Origin: Rhizophagus irregularis
Taxonomy: Eukaryota > Glomeromycota > Glomeromycetes > Glomerales > Glomeraceae
Direction of reading: 5' to 3'
Assembly (NCBI RefSeq): GCF_026210795.1
Contig: NC_089437.1
Span: 3,720,001 to 3,784,000 of the forward strand
Length of the DNA stretch: 64,000 nt
Position numbers and translations under genes: made by a program. This document shows positions 45,030 to 56,236 of the stretch, piece after piece (the first letter of the stretch is position 1; every line of letters starts with the position of its first letter). The notes under the pieces were generated by a model. The model ran no database searches, had not been told where the DNA came from, and saw only the letters and a list, made by a program, of their open reading frames with translations.

Positions 45030-48000
45030 CTTTTTTAGATATGAGATTAAAATTTAAAATATTTAAATATTTCAAAATTTTCCGATCTCCTTACAGTAAA
45101 GAAACCATAGATAACCTACACTCAACCACTATTTTTATAACTATTTAGTAAATAGCATATTTAACAATATTCAACTAATTTACCAGCTTTTTATGTCATA
45201 TTTACAGAAAATGAATTTTAGCTATAATAGAATAATTAGTTGAATTCGATTCTAAATTTGAATTTACAAATACGGTATGTCCTAATTCGAATATAAATAT
45301 TATAATGGTATACAAATTTTTATGTTCGCATTATTTTTTTCCCTTCATAATTTATAACTTTATAATTCAGCTTTTTATTTCTGAATTTCTGAACAATGGA
45401 ACATATTATTTCACGAGGGCATAATAAAAATCATTCCAATTTGGACAAATTTTTATGAATAACCAAGTATTTTTCAAGGTCAATTTCATCATTGAGTAAA
45501 TTGTCATCATCTTGTGGTATAAAAGTTCGCAGAAGATACCATTTATCTATAGATATCCTTCTCACAAAACCAGTCGTGGTGATCCAAAGAGAAATGCAAG
45601 GGTACTCATGACAATACCTATCAATTATCAAAAAAGAAAAGAAAAGGTATAACAGGTAAGTTATAACTCTTTAATTTATTAGTATTTATGAATCAAAAAT
45701 ATACTAACCAAATGCACCGCCGGCTGATCCAAAAATACTAAGAATGATGGTCGTCGTACTATATATAGTTTATAAATAACATTAGTTGTATCATACATAG
45801 TAATGTTCCTTAGTACTATATAAACTGTTAATTTACCGTTTCTCACTAGTCTCCTCCACTATAAAGTCGCCTGGACTAATACTGAAGTAGCCATTTGTTC
45901 CAATTGGCATATTAAATGGATTCTTGTTGAATTCGAAGTAATTGACCAAACATTCTATACTTGGTGTGCTGTGATAGGTAGGAGGTAATCCAAAGATAGA
46001 ACCAAAATTCCAAGGAGGAATGCTATTGTATATTTTTGTTCTAAATTTTACCTAAATAAATAGATAGAAATAAATATCCATAAATAACACAGAAAACAAC
46101 TAATAAATAATATAGAAACATCTTACCAGTGAAACTCTGTCAACAATTGCAGGGACAAAGATTCCTTGAAGCTGAAGACGTAATTCAACAGCTTTATCCA
46201 TCTTCAATAATGGATTGAAATCTATTTTATTAATATATAAGCAATTTTATAATATAATCCCATATAAAGAAACGTAACTTGATGAAATCTCAAAAATAGA
46301 TAAAATCATGTGGATGAAAATTTACTTACTGTGTGGTATAAAATCTAATGTAATCAAAGCCACTCCAAGTTCCTCAGCTTCTGCTTCTGTTGTGTTTATT
46401 TTGAAATAAAATTTTAACTTATTCAGCCCATCTGGCTTTTCACGTACGTACTTTAAGCCCGAATTGAAAGTGCGGCAATATCTTTGGTCACCACTATTAT
46501 AAGTGATGTTTGAGATATATCTCAAGCATCCTGGTATTTCTATATTATTATTCAACTTGTAATCGCAGGCTAACATCTCAAAATACCCTGGGGAACACAT
46601 TTTTATATCTATCAATAATAAAAGATGTAAGTTCATTTGTAAGTTCGTATGAATTTGTCTTTATTTGTTAACAAAGCTTACTGGGAACATGTATTGTATC
46701 TAAGAAATCATATTTTATATTCAGAAGGGGATAATCTGTTGCAAGCTGATATATCAAATAACTCAAATAGAGAAGAGAGGAAAGGATGGCAAATGCGTAT
46801 GCAAAGTGTCGAAAAATAATAAGATTTACTGAATCCTTCTGTGAGAGGAGTATTGTAATAACTAATAAGTATACTGCTCTACAACGAATATATCTATGAA
46901 TCAATATACAAATACGTATATACATACCTTCATATTGAAAGCTTATAGAAATAACTTACTGTCAACTTTCTAAACATCTTACATTTTATATTTATATACG
47001 AAACTAGATACAATTAATAAAATTTAAGTTTATACACGAAACTTTCACAAATATATTTCAAATTGGTTTATAAATAGAGCATTGTTTTTGTTACAAATTA
47101 GATGGGACCAATATTTATTGTTTATTAACATAAATTTTGGGACACGAGTGCAATGTGACAAACAATTCAATTTGCAAACAAAATTTTTTTTTCGACATTA
47201 CACGTCGATTGCGTCTAGAAGGTTAATTATATTAATTATTTAAAAACTAAGCAAGTTAAGATGTATTGAGCAAACCAAATATAATTAGCCAGATAGCGAA
47301 AAAAAACATTTTAAAGCAACGAACACTATGCGAAAAAATTTAAAGTAACGTTTCGCTAAATCTCCCGGTTCACGATCATTTTCAGCCTTTTGAGCCTTTT
47401 GACTTAAAATATCCCACTATTTATAATTATGTAGAATGTTCTATCTCTTTTCGTGTAACTTTTAGGATTAAACTTCTTCCGATTTGTCATACCGTTATTC
47501 CGCTATTCCGCAGATACATTAAACATTAACATGTAAGGACATAAAATATCACAGCATATCAACTTTATATCTCGACCAATAACATGCATATTGAATATTT
47601 AATGGTGGTCAATAATTTTATGTTCTTAAAATAAGGTTACATGAATTCCACACGTGAACTTAATTACAGTATTCATATGTAATATAAATTTTAAAGAAAT
47701 TAATTTCAATTGAATTCGGGTAAATTTAGGTGAAGAACATTTTTCAAAGTTGAGATGGTTGATAGTATTCCGTAACTGAGGGTAGGAAATGCCTAATATT
47801 TTAAACTAATATCTCTCATTATATGTTCACTATTTCGTGATTTACTAATTAGCATCCATAAATATATCTGTTTTAGCTTTGCAATCTATCTACCTGCAGA
47901 TATTCCGTAATCTCACAAAACTACATCCAAATAATAATAGCTATTAATCTATTATGACCTAAATTCATGACCCAATAACTAACTGTACTACACACTGTAA

Positions 48001-48590
48001 TGTATGGTGAAATTTAGTAATTGTTTGCCATGTTTGCCAGTTATGACGTTTTAATTACGCGATATAACCATCTAAGATTTTTAATCAACTCGCTAATTAT
48101 ATTCTTTAAATTATGTTTTTGCCTCTTGCATGCTTATGATTTATAATTTTTATTTGTATTTAGAAACTTGTCATGAACTTGTCATGAACTTAAGATTCTT
48201 TCAGAATCTTTCTTGCACCCTAGACAAATCAAGCCATAATGAAATTAGCATAACGTATACATTATATGAACTAATGAAATTATTGATTAAGGCCAATATT
48301 TTATTCGTTCCAAAGGGTTGGCTTTCTTTTTTATGGTTGGCAAAGTTAATTTCATAGATCGATTAAACAATTTGGCGATAATTTAAACAATCCATGGATC
48401 AATTGGATCATGGGCAATAAATACACGAGAAATCTCTCAAACTCACAATCTTAATACTATTCTAAAAGATCAATGTGTTTAGTACCAATTCTTTCATAAT
48501 GAACAATTTATACACGTGTTTGCCGGTGTTGGATTAGATATAATTATAAAAGATCACAAAGACGGACTGTACGAATTATTATTATTATTT
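45030..48590. repeat. triplicated unit, copy 2
   Basis: Middle copy of the direct triplication, closest to unit 1 in sequence through both gene and 5' flank, but sharing the gene's 3' end with unit 3. Confidence 0.85.
45562..46933 (-). CDS. two-TM membrane protein family, copy 2, frameshifted C-terminus
   Basis: Exons 46933..46928, 46838..46682, 46608..46330, 46221..46127, 46051..45837, 45758..45709 and 45617..45562 give 285 aa. It matches copy 1 closely through TM1, the Cys-containing ectodomain and TM2 (IFGSAGGAFG). In the last exon a 10-bp deletion relative to its sisters (after CGACTG, removing GATCCATGGG) shifts the frame and ends the protein at SPRLVL. The PWG tail remains encoded downstream (45561-45431) but out of frame. 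It is therefore a C-terminally truncated protein or an incipient pseudogene. Confidence 0.7.
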
Positions 48591-48614
48591 TTTTTTAAAA
48601 AAAAAAACTTCTTT

Positions 48615-51600
48615 TTTAGACACGAGATTAAAATTTAAAATATTTAAATATTTCAAAAGTTTCCGATCTCCTTACAGTAAAGAAACCATAGTAGATAGCC
48701 TACACTCAACCACTACTTTGTAAATAGCATATTTAACAATATTCAACTAATTTAACAGCTTTTATGTCATATTTACATAAAATGAATTTAGCTAATTAGT
48801 TGAATTCTAAATTAGAATTTGCAAATATACCCTAATTCGAATATAAATATCGTAATGGTATACAAATTTTTATGTTCGCATTATTTTTTTCCCTTCATAA
48901 TTTATAACTTTATAATTCAGCTTTTTATTTCAATGCAACATATTATTTCGCGAAGGCATATTATAAATTATTCCAATTTGGACAAATTTTTATGAATAAC
49001 CAAGTATTTTTTAAAATCAATTTCATCGTAGAGTAAATTGTCATCGCCATCTTTTGGTATAAAAGTTCGTAGAAGATACCATTTATCTATAGATATCCTT
49101 CTCACAAAACCCCATGGATCTAGTCGTGGTGATCCAAAGAGAAATTTAAGAGTACTCATGACAATACCTATTAATTATCGAAAAAAAAGAAAAGTAAAAG
49201 GTATAACGGGTAAGTTATGACTCTTTAATTTATTATTTATGAATCAAAAATATACTAACCAAATGCACCGCCAGCTGATCCAAAAATACTAAGAATGGTC
49301 GTTGTTCTATATAGTATATAAATAAGATTAGTTGTATTCATAGTAATGTTTATTAGTACTATATATATGAACTGTTAATTTACCGTTTTTCACTGGTCTC
49401 CTCCACTATAAAGTCTCCTGGACTAATACTGAAGTAGCCATTTGTTCCAATCGGCATATTATATGGATTCTGGTTGAAAGGAAAGTAATTGACCGAGCAT
49501 TCTATACTCGGTGTACTGTGATAATTAGGAGGTAATCCAAAGATAGAACCAAAATTCCAAGGAGGAATGCTATTGTATATTTTTGTTTTAAATTTTACCT
49601 AAATAAATAAATAGAAAATAAATATCCATGAATAACACAGAAAACAACTAATAAATAAAATATAAAATCTTACCAGTGCAACTCTATCAACAATTGCAGG
49701 GACAAAGTTGCCTTTAAGCTGAAGACGTAATTCAACAGCTTTATCCATCTTCAATAATGGATTGAAATCTATTTTATTAATATAAAAAATTTATATAATC
49801 TCATATAAAGCTTCGTAACCCCGTGAGATCTCAAAACAGATAAAATTCGTGTGGGTGAAAATTTACTTACTGGGTGGTATTAAATCTAATGTAATCAAAG
49901 CCACTCCAAGTTCCTCAGCTTCTGCTTCTGTTGTGTTGATTTTGAAAAAAAATTTTAACTTATTCAGTCCATCTGGCTTATCATGTACATACTTTAAATC
50001 CGAATTGAAAGTACGGCAATAAATTCGCTCATCGGCATTATAAGTAATGTTAGAGATATATCTCAAGCATTCTGGTATTGTACTATTATTATTTAATTTG
50101 TATTTACAAGCTAAAATATCAAAATACCCTGGGGAACACATTTTCATACCTATCAATAATAAAAGGCGTAAGTTCATTTGCAAGCTCATGTGAATTTGTT
50201 TTTATTTGTTAACAGAACTTACTGGGAACTTGCATTACATCTAAGAAATTATATTTGACATTAAGAAGGGGATAATCTGTTGCAAGCTGATGTATCAAAT
50301 AACCCAAATATAAAAGGTAAAAAAAGATGGCACATGCGTATGTAAAGTATCGAAAAACGGTAAAAAAATTTACTGAATCCTTGTTCGCTGAATCCTTCTG
50401 TGAGTAGTATTATAATAAGAATATATAATATCTCTACAACGAATATGTACGTATACAGTATACATACCTTCATATTGAAAACAGATACGAATTATTATTT
50501 CCAATACAATTAGTACTCAATTATGTTTACAAACGAATTATATTTATAAAAAAAAATATTATTTTATTTTTACAATTTAGGTTATGCAATGGTGAACTTT
50601 AGATTATTTATTATTTATATTAATTTTGGACACGAGTGGAACGTGAAAACATAAAATAAAAATTCGCAAAACCACAGATTGCAAAAAAATCCGACATTTA
50701 TACATCGATTGCGCTTAGTTAAAACTAAGCAAGCTGATATATCAAGTAAACCAAATATTATTATTCAGATGGTAAAAACATTTTAAAGTGTATATAAAGC
50801 AGCGAACATTATGTGCATAAATTTTCATGGTTCGCTATCCGTTTTAAAAATTACTGGATAACCGGATATGAAAATCCTTAGCAGTGACGGATCTTAACGG
50901 GAACTTACACACATATTACGTTCCTTATTGTGCAACTTTTAAATAATGAAAGGCTTCCGACTTGTCATACCGTTATAAACAAACACACATTGAATATTAA
51001 TATATAAGGATATATTTTAAAACATCATATCTCGACCAATAACAGGCATATGGAATATTTAATGGTGGCCAATAAAATCACAAATAATGTAATCTTTTTA
51101 CAGTAAATGAGATTATGCGAATTCCATAAATTTTAAGGAAATTAATTCGATTCGGAATTAAAGTATTTTTCAAGTTCGAATCCATTAACTTATAAGCTAA
51201 TATTTTAAATAGCCTATATAGCCACTAATTCGTGACTTATTAAGTAAAGCTTGCGCAATAATAAATAGAAAACATTTATCTATCTCCGTAATCTCATGAT
51301 CCTAAAAAAAATATAGAAAATACGTCACGCTACCTATTAATCTGTTATGAGTTAAATTCATGTCCCATTAACTAACTATATAAACACCCAACACACCTGC
51401 ATGGCGAAAATAGTGGAGAGCCCGTATTATTTAGCAATTGTTTGCCCGCTATGACGTTTAATTACGCTATCCAGCCATCTAACTGGGATTTGAAGTTTTA
51501 CTTGCATGTTTATAATTTTAATAAGTTTTCTCAACATAAGATTCCTTATATTTTCACTCCTTATTGTATTCAGAAACTTGTCATGAACTTGAATGAACTA

Positions 51601-51970
51601 ATAAGGGTTAAAAACCTTAATATCTTTCTTGCATTCTAGACATAAAATCAAGTCATCATGAAATTAACATACCGTTACACTATATGGACTAATGTTGTTA
51701 TTGATTATATAAAGAGCCTATTCGAGCTTAGCTTTTTTATGGTTGGAATTGGAAATAGCTAATTTCATTGATCGGTTAAATATTTTTGCGAAAACCTAAA
51801 CAATCAGTAACAATCCACGGATCAAAAAACACTACGAGAAATCTCTCAAACTCAATCTTAATGTTGTTTAGTACTTAATTCTTTCATAATGAACAATGTT
51901 ACACACGTGTTGGATTAAATCAGTATAAATATAAACGACCACAGAGATTGTACGAATTAATTTTTTTTTT
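48615..51970. repeat. triplicated unit, copy 3
   Basis: Most diverged copy, and the one directly joined to IAH1. Its right end (about 51200-51987) is the promoter side of IAH1, so the ends of units 1 and 2 are copies of the IAH1 upstream region without IAH1. Confidence 0.8.
48968..50473 (-). CDS. two-TM membrane protein family, copy 3
   Basis: Exons 50473..50468, 50397..50223, 50149..49871, 49768..49674, 49598..49384, 49306..49260 and 49167..48968 give 338 aa, with the same phases as copy 1. The N-terminus is MKKDSANKDSVNFF: the KDS block is doubled by a small duplication next to the acceptor, so either of two acceptors could be used. TM1, ectodomain (KMCSPGYFDILACKYK), TM2 and the tail GSPRLDPWGFVRRISIDKWY then FIPKDGDDN...KNLSKLE are all intact. 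Function unknown. It is head to head with IAH1. Confidence 0.8.
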
Positions 51971-51987
51971 TTTAGGAAAAAAAAACT

Positions 51988-53023
51988 ATGAGCAATCTAT
52001 ATAACCAAATTGTTATATTTGGTGATTCTCTTACTCAGGTTTTCTTTTTAATTTAAAATTAAAATGATAAATTTGGTATTTAGCAAATCTTTTATCTTAT
52101 ATATTATGTATTTATTTATTTTAATTTAATTTAGTTTAGTCATAATGCTTTTGAAAAAGGATGGGGTGCTGCACTTCAATATTCTTATATTAGAAAATTG
52201 GATGTCTTAAATAGGGGCTTTTCAGGTGCTTATAAATAACCTAAATTTCATTCATAAGATTAATATATTAAACTAAGATAAATGTTATCATATTTAGGTT
52301 ATAATACTGAATTAGCAAAACATTTACTCCCACAATTATTACCAAAGAAAAATAATCCAACTAAAAATCCAAAAGTATTTTTATTAATTATATTTTTTGG
52401 AGCGAACGATGCGGCTATTCAACCATCAGTTCAACATGTTTCACTCGAAAAATATAAAGAAAACCTTAAACAAATGATTAATATCATTAAAGATCCAGAC
52501 TCTCCTTATCATTCACCTGAAACAAGAATTTTACTTGTTACACCACCCCCATTAAATGAAGAAGCTCGAGTGAAGCATAAAGGACTTAAAGATAGAAAAT
52601 CCGATGTTACTGCTAAATATGCTCAAGCATGTGTAGATTTAGCTAATGAGTTAAATGTTCCCGTTCTAAATTTATGGAAATTGATGACTGATAAGGTGAC
52701 ATTAACTAACGTGACCTTAAATGATTTATTATCTGATGGTATACATTTTTCCTCTCTTGGAAACGAAGTGAGTAATTCAAATCGATTGGGTTAAAAGAAT
52801 TTACTTTTATTATTTAAATACGAAATTTCTTTTCTTGTTTTTTTTTTAGACTTTATTCCATGAATTATTGGATACAATTCGAAAGAATTGGCCAGAATTG
52901 GATCCTGATAATTTGAAACCGCTTACGCATCTATGGACTGAGTTAAATTATGAAATAAATCTCGAACAACAAGTCAATTCTCTTGAATTTAACATTATTA
53001 ATCAACTTGGTGATAGTCTTTAA
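51988..53023 (+). CDS. IAH1: isoamyl-acetate-hydrolysing esterase (SGNH/GDSL hydrolase)
   Basis: Exons 51988..52038, 52135..52225, 52298..52767 and 52850..53023 give 261 aa (yeast Iah1 is about 238). Block I is IVIFGDSLTQ with the nucleophile Ser14. The WGAAL and LDVLNRGFSGYNTELAK blocks supply the oxyanion Gly, FFGANDAA is block III (Asn), and SDGIHFSSLGNE gives the catalytic Asp and His. All four SGNH residues are present. The family hydrolyses acetate esters and related short acyl esters in the cytosol. The first exon ends exactly after the GDSLTQ motif. It is divergently arranged with the third membrane-protein copy. Confidence 0.9.
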
Positions 53024-53200
53024 AAAAAAATAATAATTAACTGACCTATAAATTATAATTTTCTTTCTTTTGTTTAGAAGATTATGTTTAGTGTATACAT
53101 AAAATTAATTTAATGAATACGAAATTTGTGTTTTTTTGGCGCAGTAATCGACATTCATTTCTATAAATTCTATTCTTTTAATCAAATTTTTTGAAAAATC

Positions 53201-53580
53201 ATGTCAAATTATTATCTTTTATCTGCTAAAAAATGGAATGAAGAATTATCTTTAAATGAAAATTTATTTCCTATAGATCCAGCTATTAAAGAAATTTTTA
53301 AAAAAGATGGTCAAAGTCTTGATAATTTTGTACAACGGATTAAAGAAAATGAAATTCAACCAACAGTTCCTTCTCATTCATCGCCAATTTTTATATCCTT
53401 CTATTTTTTTTTTGATATTATGAATGTATTTATTTAATGATGTGATTTATATGTCTTTAACCTTCGCGCTATATATTACGTTGCTAAGGATTATATTATG
53501 AGAAAACGGAAACGAAGAAAAATCACGGATCAAAATCAACAACAAAATTCAAAAGTGTATGATGAAAAAAATTTTGGTAC
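53201..53580 (+). CDS. small hypothetical protein, tentative two-exon model
   Basis: An open frame from an ATG at 53201 gives 75 codons (AKKWNEELSLNENLFPIDPA...QSLDNFVQRIKENEIQP) ending in a hydrophobic stretch (PIFISFYFFFDIMN). A 63-nt intron (53426..53488, GTATTT...CTAAG) would lead in frame to a second exon, 53489..53590, DYIMRKRKRRKITDQNQQQN..., giving about 109 aa with one TM followed by a basic tail. Without splicing the protein is 78 aa. No homology recognised. The gene is close behind IAH1 (about 180 bp). Confidence 0.4.
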
Positions 53581-53669
53581 TTTATCATAAAAATATTATA
53601 TTTTATTAACACTAATACTTATTATCATATTAAATTAATTTAATTAATTTCATTAAAAAAGATGATAAT

Positions 53670-54838
53670 ATGTCCATTGACATCTTGTCAGACGAAGTAA
53701 ATCAAAAGTCGGAATCGACGGAAGATCATGTTACGTCTCTAAATTTTGAATTAATTCAAACTTTAAAAAGCTTATTCGAACAGATTACACAACACAGTAA
53801 AGAATGTGACACCAAAGAATTTTTATCTAAATTTAACGATTTGATTAGACTACCTCATGTTCAAGTAAGTATAAAGAAAGAACGCGTTTTTCCTTTGATT
53901 TAAAAATCAAAATAAATTTAAAATCTATTATATTAAACCATTATTTTATTATTAAGCTTCGTGAATCCTTTGAGAAATTAGAGATTACCCGAATTGATGA
54001 TAAATTATTAGAAACTTTGTGTAATGACATAATACAGCATGAAGATATCATGTATCAGAATTATGTCATTTTCTTCAAATTTACATTTTTGGAAAAGGTA
54101 TTTTATGACTTAATGAATCACTTAATTTGTAATCCGGATTTTGAACCCTTAACATTTTAATTTATATAATTTATATGTAGATACGTTTAATCACGTCGAA
54201 GCCTTCACGTGACTTACTGTCCATTCTTTCAAAAATTACAAAATCTAAAGGCAAACCAGTCGTCTATGGATTACTATTGCCTTTAATTAAAGAGTCTCAA
54301 GAGATTGCTCGACCACAATTGGAAGTTATTACTCGAATAATTAATGGAGGATTGAGTGAGGAATCTATCGTATCTCTAATAATGTAAAAATATACTGAAT
54401 ACTTAAAATTCTTTCTCATTACCAATTTTCCCTTCTAATAATCAACTCAATTTTTTTATATCAAAAATATTTAGAGAATTATTCTCTGATTTCCGAATGT
54501 TTAATGAGTCTACCAGTGTAACCCTACCCAATCATCTTGAGAAATGGGATGATTCAATGATTGAAATATTATTTTCGATATTTAATCAAAAATTTCAAAT
54601 TGAAAATCAATATATTCTTAAAAGATTTTTATACCACTTGAATCTTAATCTTGAACTTCAACCTAATAATCAGAAATTAGGTCAGATATTATTATTACTT
54701 GTTACTAAGCATTCTGAAAGTATTATGGATCATTTGGAGGAAATTAAAGTTGCAGCAGAAAAGTCAACTACATTCTTAAAAAAGAGTGTTCTTGGAAAGG
54801 TAAATTCATTAACAAATAAACGTACATCACATAAATAA
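53670..54838 (+). CDS. Fanconi anaemia group E (FANCE)-like C-terminal repeat protein
   Basis: Exons 53670..53864, 53957..54097, 54181..54383 and 54475..54838 give 300 aa. The protein is all helical in appearance. Residues about 110-290 (GKPVVYGLLLPLIKES, EVITRIINGGLSEES, LFSIFNQKFQ, LNLELQPNNQKLGQILLLLV, HLEEIKVAAEKSTTFLKKSV) resemble the FANC repeats of the FANCE C-terminal domain, which links FANCC to FANCD2 in the Fanconi core complex. This is from memory of the family pattern. The C-terminus is uncertain: the GTAAAT at 54800 could be a donor leading to a very short last exon (54886..54897, DEF). Confidence 0.5.
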
Positions 54839-54902
54839 TGGAAAGAAAACTCGGGTGAGTTGATTTTATTTCAATTGTTCTAAAGGATGAATTCTAAACA
54901 TA

Positions 54903-55999
54903 TCATAATTTTATACTTAATATTTCATAATCATAATCTTTAGCTTCTTTGGGTAATAAAACTTCACTTGGTGAAATTTCATCAATTTGATAACTATAAA
55001 CAATTAATAAATAAGTATTATTCTTTTCTCATAAAGAATGGAAAGGAAATGATTACTTTACCCAAGTCGATTAATATAAAAATCCATTGCCAATTTATTT
55101 TCTTTTAGAGGAACAAAAAATAAAACAAACAAAAGAATTTAGTAATTAGTTATAATTAAATGAAATTTCATAACAATTCTTGTAATAAATACGTACTTTT
55201 AAACGTGGTTAACATAACCTTATTCATTTTCCAATTTTTTCCAATATTTTCCAATGTTCTCATTAAGAATGTACCTAAACCTTTTCTTCTTGCTTCTTCA
55301 GCTAATTGAATTTCATAACTGTATATACATTATTATTTAGTAAATTATTCAAAACTTAAGCAAAAGGAGGTAATTAATACATACCAATATATGACTTCAA
55401 TTTCTTTATCATCATCTGCCATAGTTTCTTCCCAAGTAAATTGAAACATGGCAAATCCAATTGGTTTTTCATTATTTGACGCGATTAAATATTTACAATC
55501 TTTATCATTCATCTCTTGACGTTTTTGTTTAGAATTCCATCCAAGATTCGAACCTTTATACCTTAAAAAAAAAAAGAACCTATTATTATAAAGAAATGTT
55601 TATTTGTATTCAAAAAAAATATGAACTTACAAGTTTTCCATGTTTGATTTTAATAAGTCAAATGCCCATTCTTTCAATTTAGTTGGTAAAGTTGTAATTG
55701 TATAATATTCAATATTTATAACCATGCTTTTTTTTTTAAAAAAAAAAAAAAGGATAAGTAATCAAAATAAAAAGTTAAAATAAACACGAACGGCAATAAA
55801 AAAAATGTATACAAATATTTACTCATCGCATTCATATTTAATTGAAGGTCCAAGAAAATCGACTACATTGTCTGCCTTCAAATTATTTTACGCGTACTTA
55901 CGCGTAAGTTACATAATATTTATGATGAGATAAAATTATTTGAATACCAACCTCATTTGCTACTTTAATGAAATCTTGGGTATTCACAGAATTATTCAT
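54903..55999 (-). CDS. NAA40: N-alpha-acetyltransferase 40 (NatD/Nat4), histone H4/H2A
   Basis: Seven exons (55999..55952, 55875..55823, 55726..55631, 55561..55385, 55318..55197, 55101..55062, 54993..54903) give 208 aa. Conserved NAA40 signatures in order are WAFDLLKSNMENLYKGSNLGW, KRQEMNDKDCKYLIA, IYCYEIQLAEEARRKGLGTF (with the acetyl-CoA loop RRKGLG), KVMLTTFKKN and a final DYEIL. The enzyme acetylates the N-terminal Ser of histones H4 and H2A with acetyl-CoA. It is a little shorter than human NAA40 (237 aa), mostly at the N-terminus. Convergent with the FANCE-like gene; the 3' ends are less than 100 bp apart. Confidence 0.9.
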
Positions 56000-56236
56000 T
56001 TAACGCTTACAAAATACTGCATATACATATACTACAAAGTGAGGAGAACTTTTAAAAACCAACATCTAGTTAAACATTAGATCTGCAATCACGACTTTGT
56101 AACACAAAGTGATAATCACTTTTCCGCTCATCATGTTATTAAATAATTTAATAAATTTATTAAATAATTACATTTTACTCATTTTTTGTACACAATAATT
56201 TTTACTATATACTAAAGAATGTTTCAATATGTCAAA

